In this document: positions 1 through 13,760 of the stretch, in pieces
Position numbering within the stretch: the stretch's first letter is position 1
How the letters are laid out: each line of letters opens with the position of its first letter
Source of the DNA: Cacajao melanocephalus
Taxonomy: Eukaryota > Chordata > Mammalia > Primates > Pitheciidae
DNA length: 64,000 nucleotides
Assembly: GCA_963573385.1 (NCBI GenBank)
Contig: CAUYLG010038255.1
Location: forward strand, 46,572 to 110,571
Reading direction: 5' to 3'
The notes under the pieces: generated by a model
Seen by the model: only the letters and a program-made list of their open reading frames with translations
Told to the model about the DNA's origin: nothing
Databases searched by the model: none
Position numbers and translations under genes: made by a program

Positions 1-375
1 ATGAATTTGACTGCTCTGGGCACCTCATATATGTGGAATCATATAATATTTATCTTTTTGTGTGTTTATTTCACTTAGCGTAATTTTTTCAAGGTTCATC
101 CAAAGTTTATTCATACACTAGTTGTAGCAAGTGTCAGAATTTCTCTCCTTTGAGAGGCTGACTCATATTCCATTGTCTCTATAGACCACACTCTGATTGC
201 CCGTTCATGCATCGATGTGCATCTGGGTTGTTTTCATCTGGCTATTGTGAAGACTGCTGCTGAGTATGAACATGGGTGTACAAATATCTCTTTGAGATCC
301 TGGTTTTAAATCTTTTGGGTATATATCCAGAAATGGGATTGCTGGATCATGTGGTAATTCTATATTTAATTTTGT
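1..375 (-). mobile_element. L1 3'-end remnant
   Basis: The sequence is the reverse complement of the end of L1 ORF2 and the 3' region: TGGGTATATATCCAGAAATGGGATTGCTGGATCATGTGGTAATTC. It is old and diverged, truncated by the window edge on the left and by an Alu-like piece on the right. Confidence 0.85.
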
Positions 376-379
376 TGGT

Positions 380-520
380 TAGTTTTTTTTGAGATGGGGT
401 CTCACCATGTTGCTCAGGCTGGTCTTGAACTCCCGGACTTGAGTGAACTTCCTGTCTCAGCCTCCTGAGTAGCTAGGACTACAGCTGCATACCATTATAC
501 CTAGCTGTTCAATTTTTAAA
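380..520 (-). mobile_element. Alu fragment or monomer
   Basis: Reverse-complement Alu sequence (GAGATGGGGTCTCACCATGTTGCTCAGGCTGG, then CTCAGCCTCCTGAGTAGCTAGGACTACAG) with parts missing. It is inserted next to the L1 remnant. Confidence 0.7.
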
Positions 521-711
521 AGAACCTGTTGTTCTTTTAAGCCACTAAGTGCTGAAGTGGTTTGTTGCCTAATCGTAGATAACTTTTTGGCCGTATCCTG
601 TATATTTACAAGTCTGTCTCCCATCCTGGGCTGAGGTCTTTGGGTACCTTATTTCTCTGTATCATTAGCATAGAGCAGAGTGCCTGGAATAGTTATGAGA
701 TGGCATAATTA

Positions 712-1072
<361 letters not shown>

Positions 1073-1194
1073 AAAACACTTTTCAATCTGAAGGGCGGTA
1101 GGCACTAAACAGTCATAATGGACAAAGACTATCATGTTAAAACTGGTGCAATTTCCCCACAGAATTAAGTTTATGGTTTTTTTTGAATAAACAC

Positions 1195-1610
1195 AGAAAT
1201 TGATTCCCTGAGTCTTAACACCTGAGAAACTTATATTTGTCTTATCTGAGTTCCTTTCTCAGGAAACAGATGATCAGTTCTCCCAGACAGTAGCAAGGAA
1301 CTGAAGTTTATTGGATCACTGCATCTGGACAATGAAATGGCAGACTTCTCACTGTCATGATTGCCTAAGATCACCTGTTGACCAGCTCCCCTTCCTTAGC
1401 CCTCCCTCATTCCTGTTTTCCCACATGCAGTTACATTTCTTTGCGGTTAATAAACCCCACATTTCAGTTGTAGAGGAGATAGATTTGAGACTGATCTCCC
1501 ATTTTCCTCGCTGCAATCCTCAATTAAAGCCTTCCTCCCTGACAGTACGTGTCTTGGTGACTGGCTTCCTGTGTGGCCAGCAACAGGACCTAGAGGAAGA
1601 GTGTTGTGTG
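1195..1610 (+). mobile_element. Solo LTR, ERV1-like endogenous retrovirus (copy A)
   Basis: Shares blocks in the same order with 17781-18470: the TTATATTTGTCTTATCTGAG block, TTACATTTCTT, AATAAACCCC, a GAGATAGATTTGAGACTGATCT block, then AAAGCCTTC and TGACTGGCTTCCTGTG. The arrangement, with an AATAAA-like signal and a G/T-rich end, fits a gammaretrovirus-type LTR. No gag, pol or env was seen nearby. The exact family is not assigned. Confidence 0.65.
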
Positions 1611-1734
1611 GTAAGGAGGCCCCATGGCCAGCATTACCTCTTTGTTGCTGGCCTGTGGAAAGGTCTGGAGGTAGTGGTGCCCCAATTACTTAACTAACAA
1701 GAGAAAAGGTGATTGATTAACCACTAACTGTACC

Positions 1735-1925
1735 AGTACAGTGTGGATGCAGTATGTCAGCCCTGTTTATATTACCTTATGAGGAGGTAGGAAGGTAGAG
1801 TCCCAGTCCTGTAGGTGATGAAAATGAAGTGCAGAGAAGTGACATGGTTTCTTCAAGGTCATGAGGCGAATAACTAGGCAAACAAATACTTGAACACAGA
1901 CATTCCAAATGCAGTGTTCATCTCG
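1735..1925 (-). repeat. MIR SINE fragment
   Basis: Diverged reverse-complement MIR, recognised by the AGGTGATGAAAATGAAGTGCAGAGAAGTGACATGG and CAAGGTCATGAGGCG pattern. Confidence 0.55.
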
Positions 1926-2494
1926 TTATACAAACCACACCATGTAGCTGTGGTAAGAGGTTCTTGTGGGAAAGTTGATAATCTTCTTGGAGATCTAAGG
2001 CTTCCATGTGTAAGATGCATAATATAAAAAAACTACAAGACTGGGTGCCTAGATACTGCAGATAAAGCTATCCATGAGGAGAGAAGGGAGCACTGTTGTG
2101 TCTGAGAAGGATTCATGGAGGAGGTTGTCGAGAACCAAGCCTCCAAGGGTAGGAAGGATTTAAGCCACGAGGGAGAAGGAAGAGTCACCTGCACCGTTTG
2201 AGTGGGGAGGATAAGCTTGAGATGTTAATAAACCCTACGGTCTGGCTAAGGCAGAGATTCTCTTTGGTGAGCAGAGAGATTGCCATTAGGTGGGAAAGAA
2301 CAGAGGACACACTGCTCTCTCTCCCAGGCACTTACGTGTATGGCCAACAGGGACAAGTCAAGTCAGAGCTCTAAGAGGTTCTTTTGAAAAGAGAAAGATG
2401 ATGGCATTTGTTGAGTAAGACCGAACGATCCACCGGGAGCCACAGGATCTGGCCCCAGCACCAGACCTTGGAGCCTGCGCTTACATTACCACCT

Positions 2495-2625
2495 ATACTG
2501 TCAGACATGATGTCACACTACGTGTTCCTTTACTGTCTCTCCCACTAGAATGTAAGCTCCATGAGGGCAAGGACTTTGGTTGTTTGGCCACTACCTCTCC
2601 AGTGCCTGGAAGTCAGCTTGTATTC
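2495..2625 (+). repeat. L2 LINE 3'-end fragment
   Basis: Matches the L2 end pattern CTCCCACTAGAATGTAAGCTCCATGAGGGCAAGGACTTTGG...CAGTGCCTGG. It is ancient and not mobile. Confidence 0.75.
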
Positions 2626-3645
2626 ACAAGAGCAGCAAGGAACAGCATGGGAGAGGCCCCAAAGCTGAAGCTCCCTCGGATGGTGAGATTCCAGATCACT
2701 AGCAAGTCCGGCCTCCCATGCTCTAACTGCAGGGCCCAGTGCTCCCCTGCCTCTGCCCACAAGCTGAGGCCTCTCCTTGGGAGCAGGAGCCTCAGCAATT
2801 TTAGCAGAAAAGCCCCTGGTTCTCAAACATCCAGCTGGCTGTTCAGCTGAGACTGAAAGGGCCCAAAGCATTTTCCCTTTAGCACACACAGTTTCCAGAG
2901 AATGAGTTATCCCTTGTCTCCTAAAAGAAGACCTGAGTGAAGCCTTTAAATGCCTTCCGTGGCACTGTCGGAGCTGATTTGCCAAATTCTCAAAGTTAAA
3001 AGTGAATTTTTTTCTTTTGTATTCCTGTACCGTTATTTACTTCATTTTTCCCCCATAGAACTATCAGGTACGTATGCATGTGTGTACTCATGCACACAAA
3101 TGCAAAAGCATCCTGTCTGTCTGAATAGTTCTCCCTCATTCACAAGGACAGGTGCTTCTGTGGAGCACCCCTTAGCTCTCAGCTTTGCACTGTGGAGGGC
3201 CGGAGGCGGCGGGGGGGTGTTCATCAAATAAGTTGGCAAGTGGAATTGCATGAAGATATTTTCCAGCTAAAGTATTAAATACATTGCTTGCAGGCAGTTT
3301 CTTGAATAAGGGCTTCCCAACCTCATTCTCTGCAACCACATGCAATTCATATGTAATACTGAAACAAATTCAAGGGCTTGTCCTGAAGCCATCTTTGTAA
3401 GTAATTTGCAGGCAGCTCCTCTTAAGGACACTGGGAAGTGAAAACAGTGAGCTTAACAGCTTTGTCTGTGGCTAGTGAGCTGTTCTCTTTCAGCTCTTAA
3501 GAGCTAGTCGTAGCCTCCACTCAAGGCCATTCCCAAAGCAACAGTGACAAGCGATAAGCATCTGGTCTCCCAGCCACAGGGCAAGATGTATTAGGTTGGC
3601 ATAAGAGCTTTTAATCACACAGCACGGTTTTAAAAGTTGGGGAAA

Positions 3646-3932
<287 letters not shown>

Positions 3933-4168
3933 AAAAGTTGGGGGAAAAGCAGGAAGAGTTTCTCAGCAATTAATTTAGAATATTTCAAATGAAAACCCAT
4001 TTTTTTTTAGAGTAGGGGAGAGAGTACCAGTAGCATTAAACTTTGCCAACTAATAACAATGATATAGAAACTCCTGGGGCAGCACATTCAAATCCAAGGC
4101 TCAGGCCAAGGCTGTTGCTTTAGATATCACCTGCGCACCCTTTCTTCAAATATCCATTGCTCTGGAAT

Positions 4169-4453
4169 CTTTTTTATTTTTTTTTGGACGGAGTTTTGCT
4201 CTTGTTGCCCAGGCTGGAGTGCAGTGGTCCAATCTCACCGCAATCTCTGCCTCCTGGGTTCAAGCGATTCTTTTGCCTCAGCCTCCTGAGTAGCTGGGAT
4301 TACAGGCATGCATCACCACGCCTGGCTAAGTTTTAGTAGAGAGGGGGGTTTCTCCATGTTGGTCAGGCTGCTCTCGACCTCCCGACCTCAGGTAATCTGC
4401 CCACCTTGGCCTCCCAAAGTGCTGGGATTACAGGCCTGAGCCACTGTGCCCAG
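4169..4453 (-). mobile_element. Alu element
   Basis: Reverse-complement Alu from the T-rich tail (GACGGAGTTTTGCTCTTGTTGCCCAGG) to CTGAGCCACTGTGCCCAG. TCTGGAAT flanks it at 4161-4168 and 4454-4461. Confidence 0.93.
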
Positions 4454-4834
4454 TCTGGAATAGTAAGTGAAGAACAGTTCATTGTAGAGAGGGACAAACA
4501 GCTGAAGACGGAGCTTTGAGGCCAACCTCAAGAATTTTAAATCATTTTATTAATGTCCATGGCCTACTTTTAATAAATGAAAGCTGAATGCTTTTGAGCT
4601 GGGCTGGATGTGTTTGGTGCTTGTAGCTTTGTAGGTAAAGGGGTTTTATTTTTGTCCCCCTTTGGTAATCAAGTCCCAGAGCTTCATCTATAGCCCCAGT
4701 TAACATTAACTGCTTGGCGTTCCAACCAGTGCTGGAAAGTTCCCTCAAAAGACTCACGTGTGGGACAGAATGAGGCAGAAGATATCAGAGGCAGAGAAGC
4801 CTTATGTCACAAGCCCTGTTGCTCTGCCATACAC

Positions 4835-5380
4835 CAGGGATGTCTGATCTTTTGGCTTCCCTGGGAAGAATTGGCTTCACACTGGAAGAATTGTCTTGGG
4901 CTACACATAAAATACGGTTAACACTGGCCAGGCATGGTAGCTCACACCTGTAATCCCAGCACTTTGGGAGGCTGAGGTGGGCAGATTGCTTGAGGACAGG
5001 AGTTCGAGACCAGCCTGGCCAATATGGTGAAACCCTGTCTCTAGTAAAAATACAAAAAAATTAGCTGGGTATGGTGGTGGACGCCTGTAATCCCAGCTAC
5101 TCGGGAGGCTGAGGCAGCAGAATCGCTTGACCCAGTAGGCAAAGGTTGCAGTGAGCCAAGATCACGTCACTGTGATCCAGCCTGGGCAATGAGCAAAACT
5201 CTGTCTCAAAAAATAAATAAATAAATAGTAACACTAACCACAGCTGATGAGCTTAAAAAAAAAAACGCACACAAATCTCATAATGCTTTAAGAAAGTTTA
5301 TGAATTTGAGTTGGACCGCATTCAAAGCCGTCCTGGGCTGCATGCAGCCCCTGGGCCACAGGTTGGACAAATTTGCTGTA
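4835..5380. mobile_element. DNA-transposon-like interspersed repeat, split by an Alu
   Basis: A repeat starting CAGGGATGTCTGATCTTTTGG, with the phrases GAATTGTCTTGGGCTACACATAAAATAC and, after the Alu, CTCATAATGCTTTAAGAAAGTTTATGAATTTG and CTGGGCTGCATGCAGCCCCTGGGCC. I know this as a common human medium-reiterated repeat. The CAGGG terminus suggests a hAT-type non-autonomous element, but the family name is not certain. The Alu at 4926-5227 is inserted into it. Confidence 0.55.
4926..5227 (+). mobile_element. Alu element inside an older repeat
   Basis: Starts GGCCAGGCATGGTAGCTCACACC and ends in an AAATAAATAAAT tail. The imperfect target duplication GTTAACACT / GTAACACT lies at 4917-4925 and 5228-5235. 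Confidence 0.94.
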
Positions 5381-6644
5381 CACTTTAACCCCTCACATTA
5401 CATGTCTCTTCCATAAACATTCTGAAAATAGTAGCAGAAGCTGAATCATTTTTCAAAGTATCCTAAGACTTTTTCGGAGGACCCCATTACAAAGAACGTT
5501 GCTTTAGGCAGAAAGGTTAGGGTCTGCAAACTGTTTTCAGCTGATAAGGGCCTCTCAGTGGTTCGAGTTTATTCTGCTGAACACCAGTGAAGAATGACAT
5601 TTCAGAAAACCACTGCAGCAGCAAAGGCAGATTTTGTAAAGATACGAACAAGAAATGGCAAAGGTTGGAATTTAACACTTCGCTGTTGATTGTATTAAAT
5701 CATTTTTATTTTTTCACCATTGGGGGGAAAAGGCCTGGCCAATGTAGAGCAGGAGATGAAAGCCCTTCCCTGGTAAGCTCTGAGCTGCAGAACTCTCTGC
5801 CTGCAAGTGAGGCCTCCCGTGTCCTTTCCATGCCTGGGACACAGCCACCGAGGCCAGGACTGCCCTGAGCTGTTCAAATCCAGGTCTGATAGGACTGGAC
5901 CATCTGGGAGGAATCAAAGTCTGCTATGGAAAATTGCAATAAATTCAGAGTGCAATTAAGAAGTCTTTTGGGATCCAGGCTCAAGCCTCTAAAGAGAACT
6001 GCCATCTAACAGGCTGTCTTTCATCCCCAGGTCACGCCCTGCTGGGGAAGTATAGAGCTACCCAAACAAAGCCGGGCAAGGGGCCAACATCTGGGCCCCC
6101 CAGCTTCCTCCCACTATACCCCAGGTGCGAGGAAGCTGTCTTGGCTGAGGCATCACAGAGAACCTGGAGGCAATGGATGCTTACCTGAATGCAACTCCTA
6201 GTACCTACAGAGAGTGGGCAGGGGTGTCTTTCCTCTTTTTAAAGTAACAATGTCACAACTTCCTGCTTGCCAATTGAATCTGAGCTGCCTCCCTCTCCTT
6301 CTGTAGCCAACTGAGATGAACTAGAGGGAGGGAAGTAATGGAGGAAGGAGGTCGTGTAAGCACCATTCTTTCCTTTGAGTGACTGAATCCAAACTCAGTG
6401 TGGCCTCCTAGACTCTCTTCTCGAAAAGGGGGCCTTACCTCAGAGCAAGGAGCATGCGTTCATCTGCAATTCAGACTTTCCCATGCTCCTGCTGCCAAAC
6501 ACTGCTGCCCGGGCCTTGGCTCTCCAGGCAGTGTATGTGTACTCGAGCCTGCACCTGCTACAAACCGCTGTGTTACAGGCCACGGTCCCTGTGGCAGTAA
6601 ATGCTTATTAGTGGAAACGAAAATTCCAAAAGAGAACACAGTCC
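5381..6644. other. Unique sequence downstream of ATP8A2
   Basis: No repeat and no convincing gene seen. Several short open frames occur on both strands, without family similarity. It may hold further 3'UTR if the distal polyadenylation signal is not the last one used. Confidence 0.5.
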
Positions 6645-6666
6645 AATCACTTACTTTAACAAAAGA

Positions 6667-6672
6667 TTTATT
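6667..6672 (-). promoter_or_regulatory. Candidate distal polyadenylation signal of ATP8A2
   Basis: AATAAA on the minus strand (TTTATT on plus), with T/G-rich sequence about 20-50 bases further along the transcript. It is the candidate whose position best matches the repeat-free block. Cleavage would fall near 6645-6655. Confidence 0.5.
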
Positions 6673-7376
6673 TGAAACAGGTTTGCGCAGACATACAGCA
6701 GTCAACAGGATTGATCAAAGCCACAAATCACGAAATTATCCCCAAACTTCTAAAAATACAAGTAGATGCCCTTCATTTGTATTCACTCCAGGAGGGAACC
6801 CAGTGACTATAATGTGTTGCTGTAATTTAACAACCAGAGGACATTAATAGGACATGAAAACGGTAACACTTCTAGAGGGAGGGAACCAAAAAACCCCACA
6901 CGCCATAGAAGCGCTCACCACTCTGCTGGGAGCCAATTAAACGTGCCCCCACAGCCCTGCTTCCCTCTGCATAACCAGATTCAAACCTCCCCATTGCAAA
7001 CAATATTTAAGCAATCCAGGCACAGATGTGACAGCAGACAGGAGAGCACATGGCTTTGCTCGCATGAGAAAGACGCCACAAAGATGATGCTTTTGAAGGA
7101 CAATTCAGTGACCTGCAGCTCCATCCCGCAGCTGGCCCTGCTGCAGCCACCTGCATGGCCCTTGAGAGGGAGGCGCAGAGGAAGCAGCATGGGACAGGCC
7201 TGAACTTGGCCATTTCGGGCAACGGGGGAGAGTGGGGTGGGAGAGGAGAGTAAGAGTTTCAGTACTCACATTGATTTTATCCATGGAAACCCAAAAGTAT
7301 TTACTGTGCAGGGAAGGAGAGAAACTCCATGACAGGGCAGGTTTTCTTTTTCTGGTTTTTTTTTTTTTTAAAGTTG

Positions 7377-7382
7377 TTTATT
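7377..7382 (-). promoter_or_regulatory. AATAAA followed by a genomic A run (minus strand)
   Basis: On the minus strand AATAAACAACTTT is followed directly by a run of 13 A residues (plus strand T run 7357-7369). This may be a genuine alternative 3' end. It may equally be an internal oligo-dT priming site that gives false 3' ends in cDNA data. Confidence 0.35.
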
Positions 7383-10300
7383 GATTCACCTATAACCACA
7401 TACTATGTTATCTCTAGGAATACAACACGCTCCAATCCCATAGGAAGTGAGCTGGCAGCCTGCTCTCCGGTCTCTCTCCCTCTTTTCCGGCCTTTTTTCT
7501 TTCACACGGAAGAGCTCACCTATAAAAAGCTCTTGATAAGCTCTCTTGACCCCCAAGTTTCCTGGGCAGGGTTATTTGGATAGTGCTATTACTCCAACTT
7601 TCTTCTTCCTCTTTCTGTCATAAATCAAAGCCACCTGACACTTTGTGCCTGACTTTTAAAACAAACAGGTCTCCTTTCTTTCTTTAGCCAGGTCACAAGA
7701 ACTGCCTATGGGCTAATCTTGAGAGCATGTTTTTCTTGGGCTGAGGCCTGGGAGAAAGAGCAGAGTAGATGTCTCAAAGGCAACTAGGTCCCGAGATTGT
7801 CACTTGAAAATGCGCCAGGCTGGGTGTAAAAAGAATCACTCTTTTGTCTCTCCTCAGTCTGGAGAGCGGAGGTGTTCCTTGGAGGTTAACGCTGGATTAC
7901 ACATGTGGTGGGGTGCAGGGGAGCAAACCCTTCTTTTCTGCTCCCATTTGTTTGTGGCTTCTGCCCATTAAGATTTATGCTGGCTCAATTCCCTTTTTTC
8001 CTCACTCAGGGTTACATCCCGGATTCAAAAATCACTCATATCCAACAAATTAAGAGAGCTTTAAACGGAGCATTAGTCAGAGACCGGGCATTAAACGAAG
8101 GTCAGGTAAGGGGAAGGGGAATGTACTGATGGACAATTTGGGATGCTGAGAAAAAAAAGTAAATGAAGAGTATAACATGGAATATGCCCATTCTGTTCCT
8201 TTCAAGGGTACCTAACGATGGGGGTCTGGAGCCCTCACTTCCGCACCCCATTAAAAACCTTCTAATGGTCCTTCTTGCCCTTCAAGATGGAAAAATGGCT
8301 ATGATGGGGTTAAATAATCTCCCCCAAGGCTACACTGAGATAATTAATTGCCTTGATCCAATGAAGAACCATCAACAAAGCCAAATGACTTTCTGTTTTT
8401 GATGGCGGGGGCTTTAACTGTCCCCATCCTTATTATATATGTCCGTATGAACATTTACAGGATGAAAGCGTTTCTTGAGTGTAACAGGGGATGCCATCTT
8501 TTGACTCAGCCTGATAAACTCATTTCTTTGCCAAGTTATTATTTCAGGCTCTGCTTAGCCACCATTTCCCTGTTCACTTATTTTTATGGATCCCAGGAGA
8601 TAAACGTTACATTTCAAATGCTGAAGCTAAATCACTCCTTGAATTACTTTGAGACAATGACCCTGGGCAGTAACTCAAACCCTAGTTGAAGAGTGTGCAG
8701 TCCTTTCACGTGTTCAAAACTAAAGATCACCTTATCCTGTAGCAGAGTTTTGCAAACATCCAATTCAGCTGTGCTTTAAGACATAAATCCTTTGGAACAG
8801 GAGTACCTGATAAAAACGCTTTCTGGTTCTAAACAACAAGATTAAAGGTCATTATTATAACAAATGGAAATTACAGACTATAGCTTTCTTTTTAAAAAAA
8901 TTCAACGTTAAAGCCTGTTAATATTTACATACATATGCATTATAAGACTATTAGTTACCTAGACTCACTTTCCCCCCATTTTTCACGCTTCTTGACAAGT
9001 TATTACTGATTTTCACAGCCAGCTCCCTATAGTAAGACAGACCTGAAGCCTTGTCAAGGAAAGGAAAATGTCAACAGAATCTCAGCAGAGCTCTCCCGAG
9101 GCTCAGGGTCACTTCTCAGGCTGTTCCTCCACGGGTGTCAACGACATCGCTCTTCTTTCTCCAAAGCACGTTTTGTACGGTGTACTGAATGAAACAAAAG
9201 AGTTACCATGCTTTTGTTTTCATGTGTGCATGTGTGTGTTGGGAGATGGGGGAACATAACCCTGGTCAAGAAGCCTGGAATAGTCTGCACTGAGGCAGGA
9301 TAGACACATCAGCTCCACTCCTAAATTATGACTTAGCCCATTCTGATCAGCCTAGAGTATTTACCCAGACTACCCTGCTCTCCTGGTACGTGTTTTCCAC
9401 AGCTACCCTTGCTGGCAGGTGTCAGTGTGCAGTGGAAACCCAGAACTAAGCTCAGAGCATGATTGGTCTCTTCCTTTTGCAGGGACGTCCAGGACAAGAC
9501 AGAGACTCGACGCAGGAGCGGGCTGTCTGTGTATAGCAGTAGACCAAGGGTTGGTCTGAGTGGATTCTGCCAGTTTAGCTCCATCCAGAGTCCGGCCCTG
9601 GAGGGCTAACCAAGTGTGACCTGCCAGCCCGGGAGTCAGTTAGTGTGTGGCAGAGTGACAAGCCCCATGTGGCATTTTCGCTGAGCTGACAGCCAGCGTA
9701 TGCAATCTAGGCCAGTCTACCCTGCCCCAGGGGAGGGGTTGTGTGTGACACTCTGACCTCAATTTAAAGATAGGACAAATGACACGGCCCCTGAATTGGC
9801 CCTGGCTAAATATTATACATCACATGTAGTGACAGCTGCTCCTCCTAGAAACCCAATTTAGTCATTTGGCTGTAAGAATGCTCAACCACATAAGAGGACA
9901 GAAAAGCCTCTCTTCTAATGTTTTCTTCCGTGTGCATCAGTCATCATTGCAAAGATTGTTTAGTCTACTTCTCAAGAGAATAGGAAAATACACCTGTATA
10001 CTTAAATCCCAGAAAAATATGAACTCTAAGAAATAAAAACAAAAACCCCAAACACAAACACACACTTAAATTCATAATTCTGATTTGGAAGGCTTCAAGT
10101 TCAAGACAGAGCTAACTGTCTGACAAAGAACTGAGTTTTTAATCCACTCTTTCCAAACAGGCTTAGTTCCCAAATGAAATCAAGCATTAATAGTTAAGAT
10201 GCCTAACGCACATTCAATTCCAGTTTTCATTTCTCCTCTGGGTATTTTGGTCATCACCTTTCTGGGTGTGCAAAAAAAAAACATACACCTTGGTTTGTCG

Positions 10301-10637
10301 TGTTAGTCACAGGCACGTTTCGTGTTGTGGCTCCTGCGTGACAGTCCTTCAGTCTTGCTGGGTGCTCTAGTATTTAAAAATGCTTTATGCACCTTGGGGA
10401 GAAAGAAATGGCCCTTTTAGGAGCCTCAGCCATGTGAATTGCATTGTTCTGCTGTCCCTCAGGCCCTCTCTGCATTCTGATCACCTCACAGGTGAAGACT
10501 GCTTTTCTTAGTCAATGCAAATCATATTTTAAATTATTTCCATGCCCACTAAGTTGCAGATTTCTGAAAATAAAGGGTTAGGAAGCAAAGTGCACTAATG
10601 TCTTATTTCCTAATTTAGCACGTTCGTGCCCATAGGC

Positions 10638-10750
10638 TTTACTCATCCTCTGACTCTAGAGCTAAGAGTGATGGGTGTGCTCCTTCACTGCATAGGCACG
10701 TTGTAAATTCATTCAGTTCCAAACAGTGAAAATCCAAAACGTGCTCTGAA
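10638..10750. repeat. 113-bp direct repeat, copy 1, in the ATP8A2 3'UTR
   Basis: Begins TTTACTCATCCTCTGACTC and ends GTGCTCTGAA. It aligns without gaps to 11322-11434 at 13 mismatches in 113 (about 88% identity). It is not an Alu, L1, MIR or L2 that I recognise. The two copies are in the same orientation, 571 bp apart. Confidence 0.9.
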
Positions 10751-10844
10751 CTCCCATTTTCATCAGTAACAGTTGCCCAGAAGTATTTAGACCATCCAAA
10801 ATCTGGTTTGCAGCAAAGCAGAGAACAGGGCTCCAGGCAGGTTG

Positions 10845-10850
10845 TTTATT
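10845..10850 (-). promoter_or_regulatory. Candidate proximal polyadenylation signal in the ATP8A2 3'UTR
   Basis: AATAAA on the minus strand in the context CCTTAATAAACAACC, about 1.6 kb after the stop codon. It would give a much shorter 3'UTR that keeps the 113-bp repeat copy at 11322-11434 but loses the one at 10638-10750. Use is not demonstrated. Confidence 0.35.
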
Positions 10851-11321
10851 AAGGGCTCCAGGTGCTCACATTCACGCCAGAGGGCATCTAGGTTCTGGTT
10901 CCGATTTAGAGTGTGGGACTCCGTAGTTGGGAAAGTCAGTGACTCAGCACTTCCCTTCCTTGTCTTAGAATTCAGGATGCGCCGTATTCCAACAGGTACC
11001 TGTGTCTAACACCGATGGGATACAGAAAGGAAACCATGTCAGTATAATTTTAAAAAGGTGTTTCCCTGAAATGTTTGGAATTCTTTTCAATTAAAACTGT
11101 GTGTAAAGGTCTTGCTTAAGCTTTAATACACACTGGGCTGATCATGACAACTGTCTGGGTCTCAGGCTTATTTCAGAGATTCTACTGCAGAGATCTGGTG
11201 GCGATTCCTCTGTGTCCTCCTCTCAGTGTCTCTGTGCCCTTCCTTCTCCTTCTGAGGACTTCTGTGGCCATCTTGTTCTCCTTGCTCAATGTCCTATAGG
11301 TCCTATAGTCTTGCAACTGGG

Positions 11322-11434
11322 TTTACTCATCCTCTGACTCTAGAGCTAAGAGCGAGAGGTGCGTTCTTTCGCTGCGCAGGCACGTTATAAATTCATTCAG
11401 TTCCCAACAGTGAAAGTCCAAAATGTGCTCTGAA
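11322..11434. repeat. 113-bp direct repeat, copy 2, in the ATP8A2 3'UTR
   Basis: Second copy of the unit at 10638-10750. Most of the 13 differences are transitions and several remove or create CpG (for example GAGCGAG versus GAGTGAT), consistent with old divergence by CpG decay. Sequence on both sides of the two copies is unrelated. Confidence 0.9.
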
Positions 11435-12472
11435 ACAAGCGTGGGTTCTAATGTAAGTGGATGCCAAAGGCCGGGCAGTCTGGGGGTTGGGAGGTGAGTA
11501 TTCAGAGCCTGATGGCGCCTGGGAGTGCTGAAGGGTTCTACCACCACTCTGACCTGTGGGGTGGCCCCATGTCAGACAGAGGCAAAGAGACATTTAGAAT
11601 ATATGCAGAAAAGGCTATGTTTCTTTTCTTTACAGAACGAGAAGGGCGGTGGAAGAAGGAATTTTTCGCATCTGTATCTGAGTCTGCAGTGGAGCAAGGA
11701 AAGGCGCAGGTTTGGGTTGGCTGCCCACCAGCCGCCATGCACTGAGCACCGTGGCCAGCCATGCAGCAGACGTAGGGGTGAGGGGCACCTGGACACCGTG
11801 GCGGGACTGGGCCGAGCGCACCTGGAGAGGGTGCGGAAGATTCTGCCAGAGCATCAGTGGGTTCACCCTGCTGGAAATGTGGCAAAGAGATTCAAATAAA
11901 TGTTCTCAGGTTGACCACCCTGAAATAGATTTTTGTGATTCCACTGCAATCAAGAAGTTTACGCCAACTTCATACAAACGAAACAGGAGCCAAAGCAGGA
12001 GAGCAACCTGCCTACAGCGCGGTCTGCATGCGGCCTTTTGGACTTAATCTGTGAGTTAATCAAACAGGAAGCTGGTGTGCCCTGCTCCAATTACACAGGA
12101 TGGGCCTCTCACGCAACATAAAACTCCTTTCCCCTTCTCCCAGGACAGCTAGCACTGATGTTTAAATACTGGTGAAACATAATGTTTTTAATTTCACACC
12201 TCACAGAGCACAGTTGAATGCTTCATGACGACGTAAACAAAAGTCAGGCTAAGCACTGCAGACAAATTGGGAGGGAAAAGATGGCTTCCCCTGCGGTCTA
12301 CACTCCAGGTCTGCGAGGGAATATGTAGCTAACAAACTGCTTGGCTAAGGCCACAGAAATGTGTTTTCTGGTGTTTTGGCTGCTGACGCCAGTCTTTTCT
12401 GACAAAGATGTTTTAACGCTGGGTGCAACAAACGGAATCTCTTTCCTAAGATCAGTCAGGAAAATTCACATC

Positions 12473-12880
<408 letters not shown>

Positions 12881-12950
12881 TCATTGGTCCCTGTCTCCAC
12901 TTTCCCACTGCCAATTACGAGGAAGTACTCCTGTCCGCCTGATGCTGTAG

Positions 12951-13376
<426 letters not shown>

Positions 13377-13534
13377 TAAATCCGACTGATCTGGACTGGT
13401 AATAAGTAATCAAAGTAGGTTTGTTTCCATGTAAACAAAGAAAAAGATCACACAATAAAGTCAAAAGGAATTTAGTGACTGATTGGACCTGTGACCACAG
13501 GAAGACTGGTTCTCATACAATCAGTTCATATACT

Positions 13535-13760
13535 ACTAATAAAATAAATAATAGCCAATACTCATGAAATGCCATGTGTCTAAGACACTGTTCTACAAAA
13601 TATAGCTCATTTACTCCTCCCAGAAACCCTATGAGATATGTGATTATATGCCTCCCACTTCACAGATGGGAAAACTGAGGCACAGAGATTTTTGTGAGCT
13701 GCCCAAGGTGCAGACTTCATGAGTGGCAGAGCTGGGAATCAAACCCAGGGTCCACACTCT
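13535..13760 (-). repeat. MIR SINE
   Basis: A long reverse-complement MIR with the markers CTCATTTACTCCTCCCAGAAACCCTATGAG, CACAGATGGGAAAACTGAGGCACAGAG and GAGCTGGGAATCAAACCCAGG. Confidence 0.85.

Larger units (their letters stand above)
6645..12472 (-). other. ATP8A2: Probable long 3'UTR of ATP8A2 (terminal exon)
   Basis: The non-coding part of the terminal exon starts right after the TAG. The far end is inferred. An AATAAA on the minus strand at 6667-6672 is followed by a T/G-rich run (about 6620-6650). The whole stretch between roughly 5.2 and 13.05 kb carries no Alu or L1, in contrast with dense repeats on both sides, as expected of a transcribed, constrained exon. Shorter forms could end after AATAAA signals at 10845-10850 or 7377-7382. 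Open frames inside it on both strands (for example 11323-12047) look like chance frames. The border could be wrong by kilobases without transcript data. Confidence 0.6.

Noticed and set aside
3588..3612. TATTAGGTTGGCATAAGAG, resembling a MADE1 mariner end
   Set aside because: Only the first dozen bases agree and no matching inverted end follows.
8163..8402. Frame with an LPQGY phrase that could suggest retroviral polymerase
   Set aside because: The surrounding residues do not continue as reverse transcriptase, and no other retroviral gene lies nearby.
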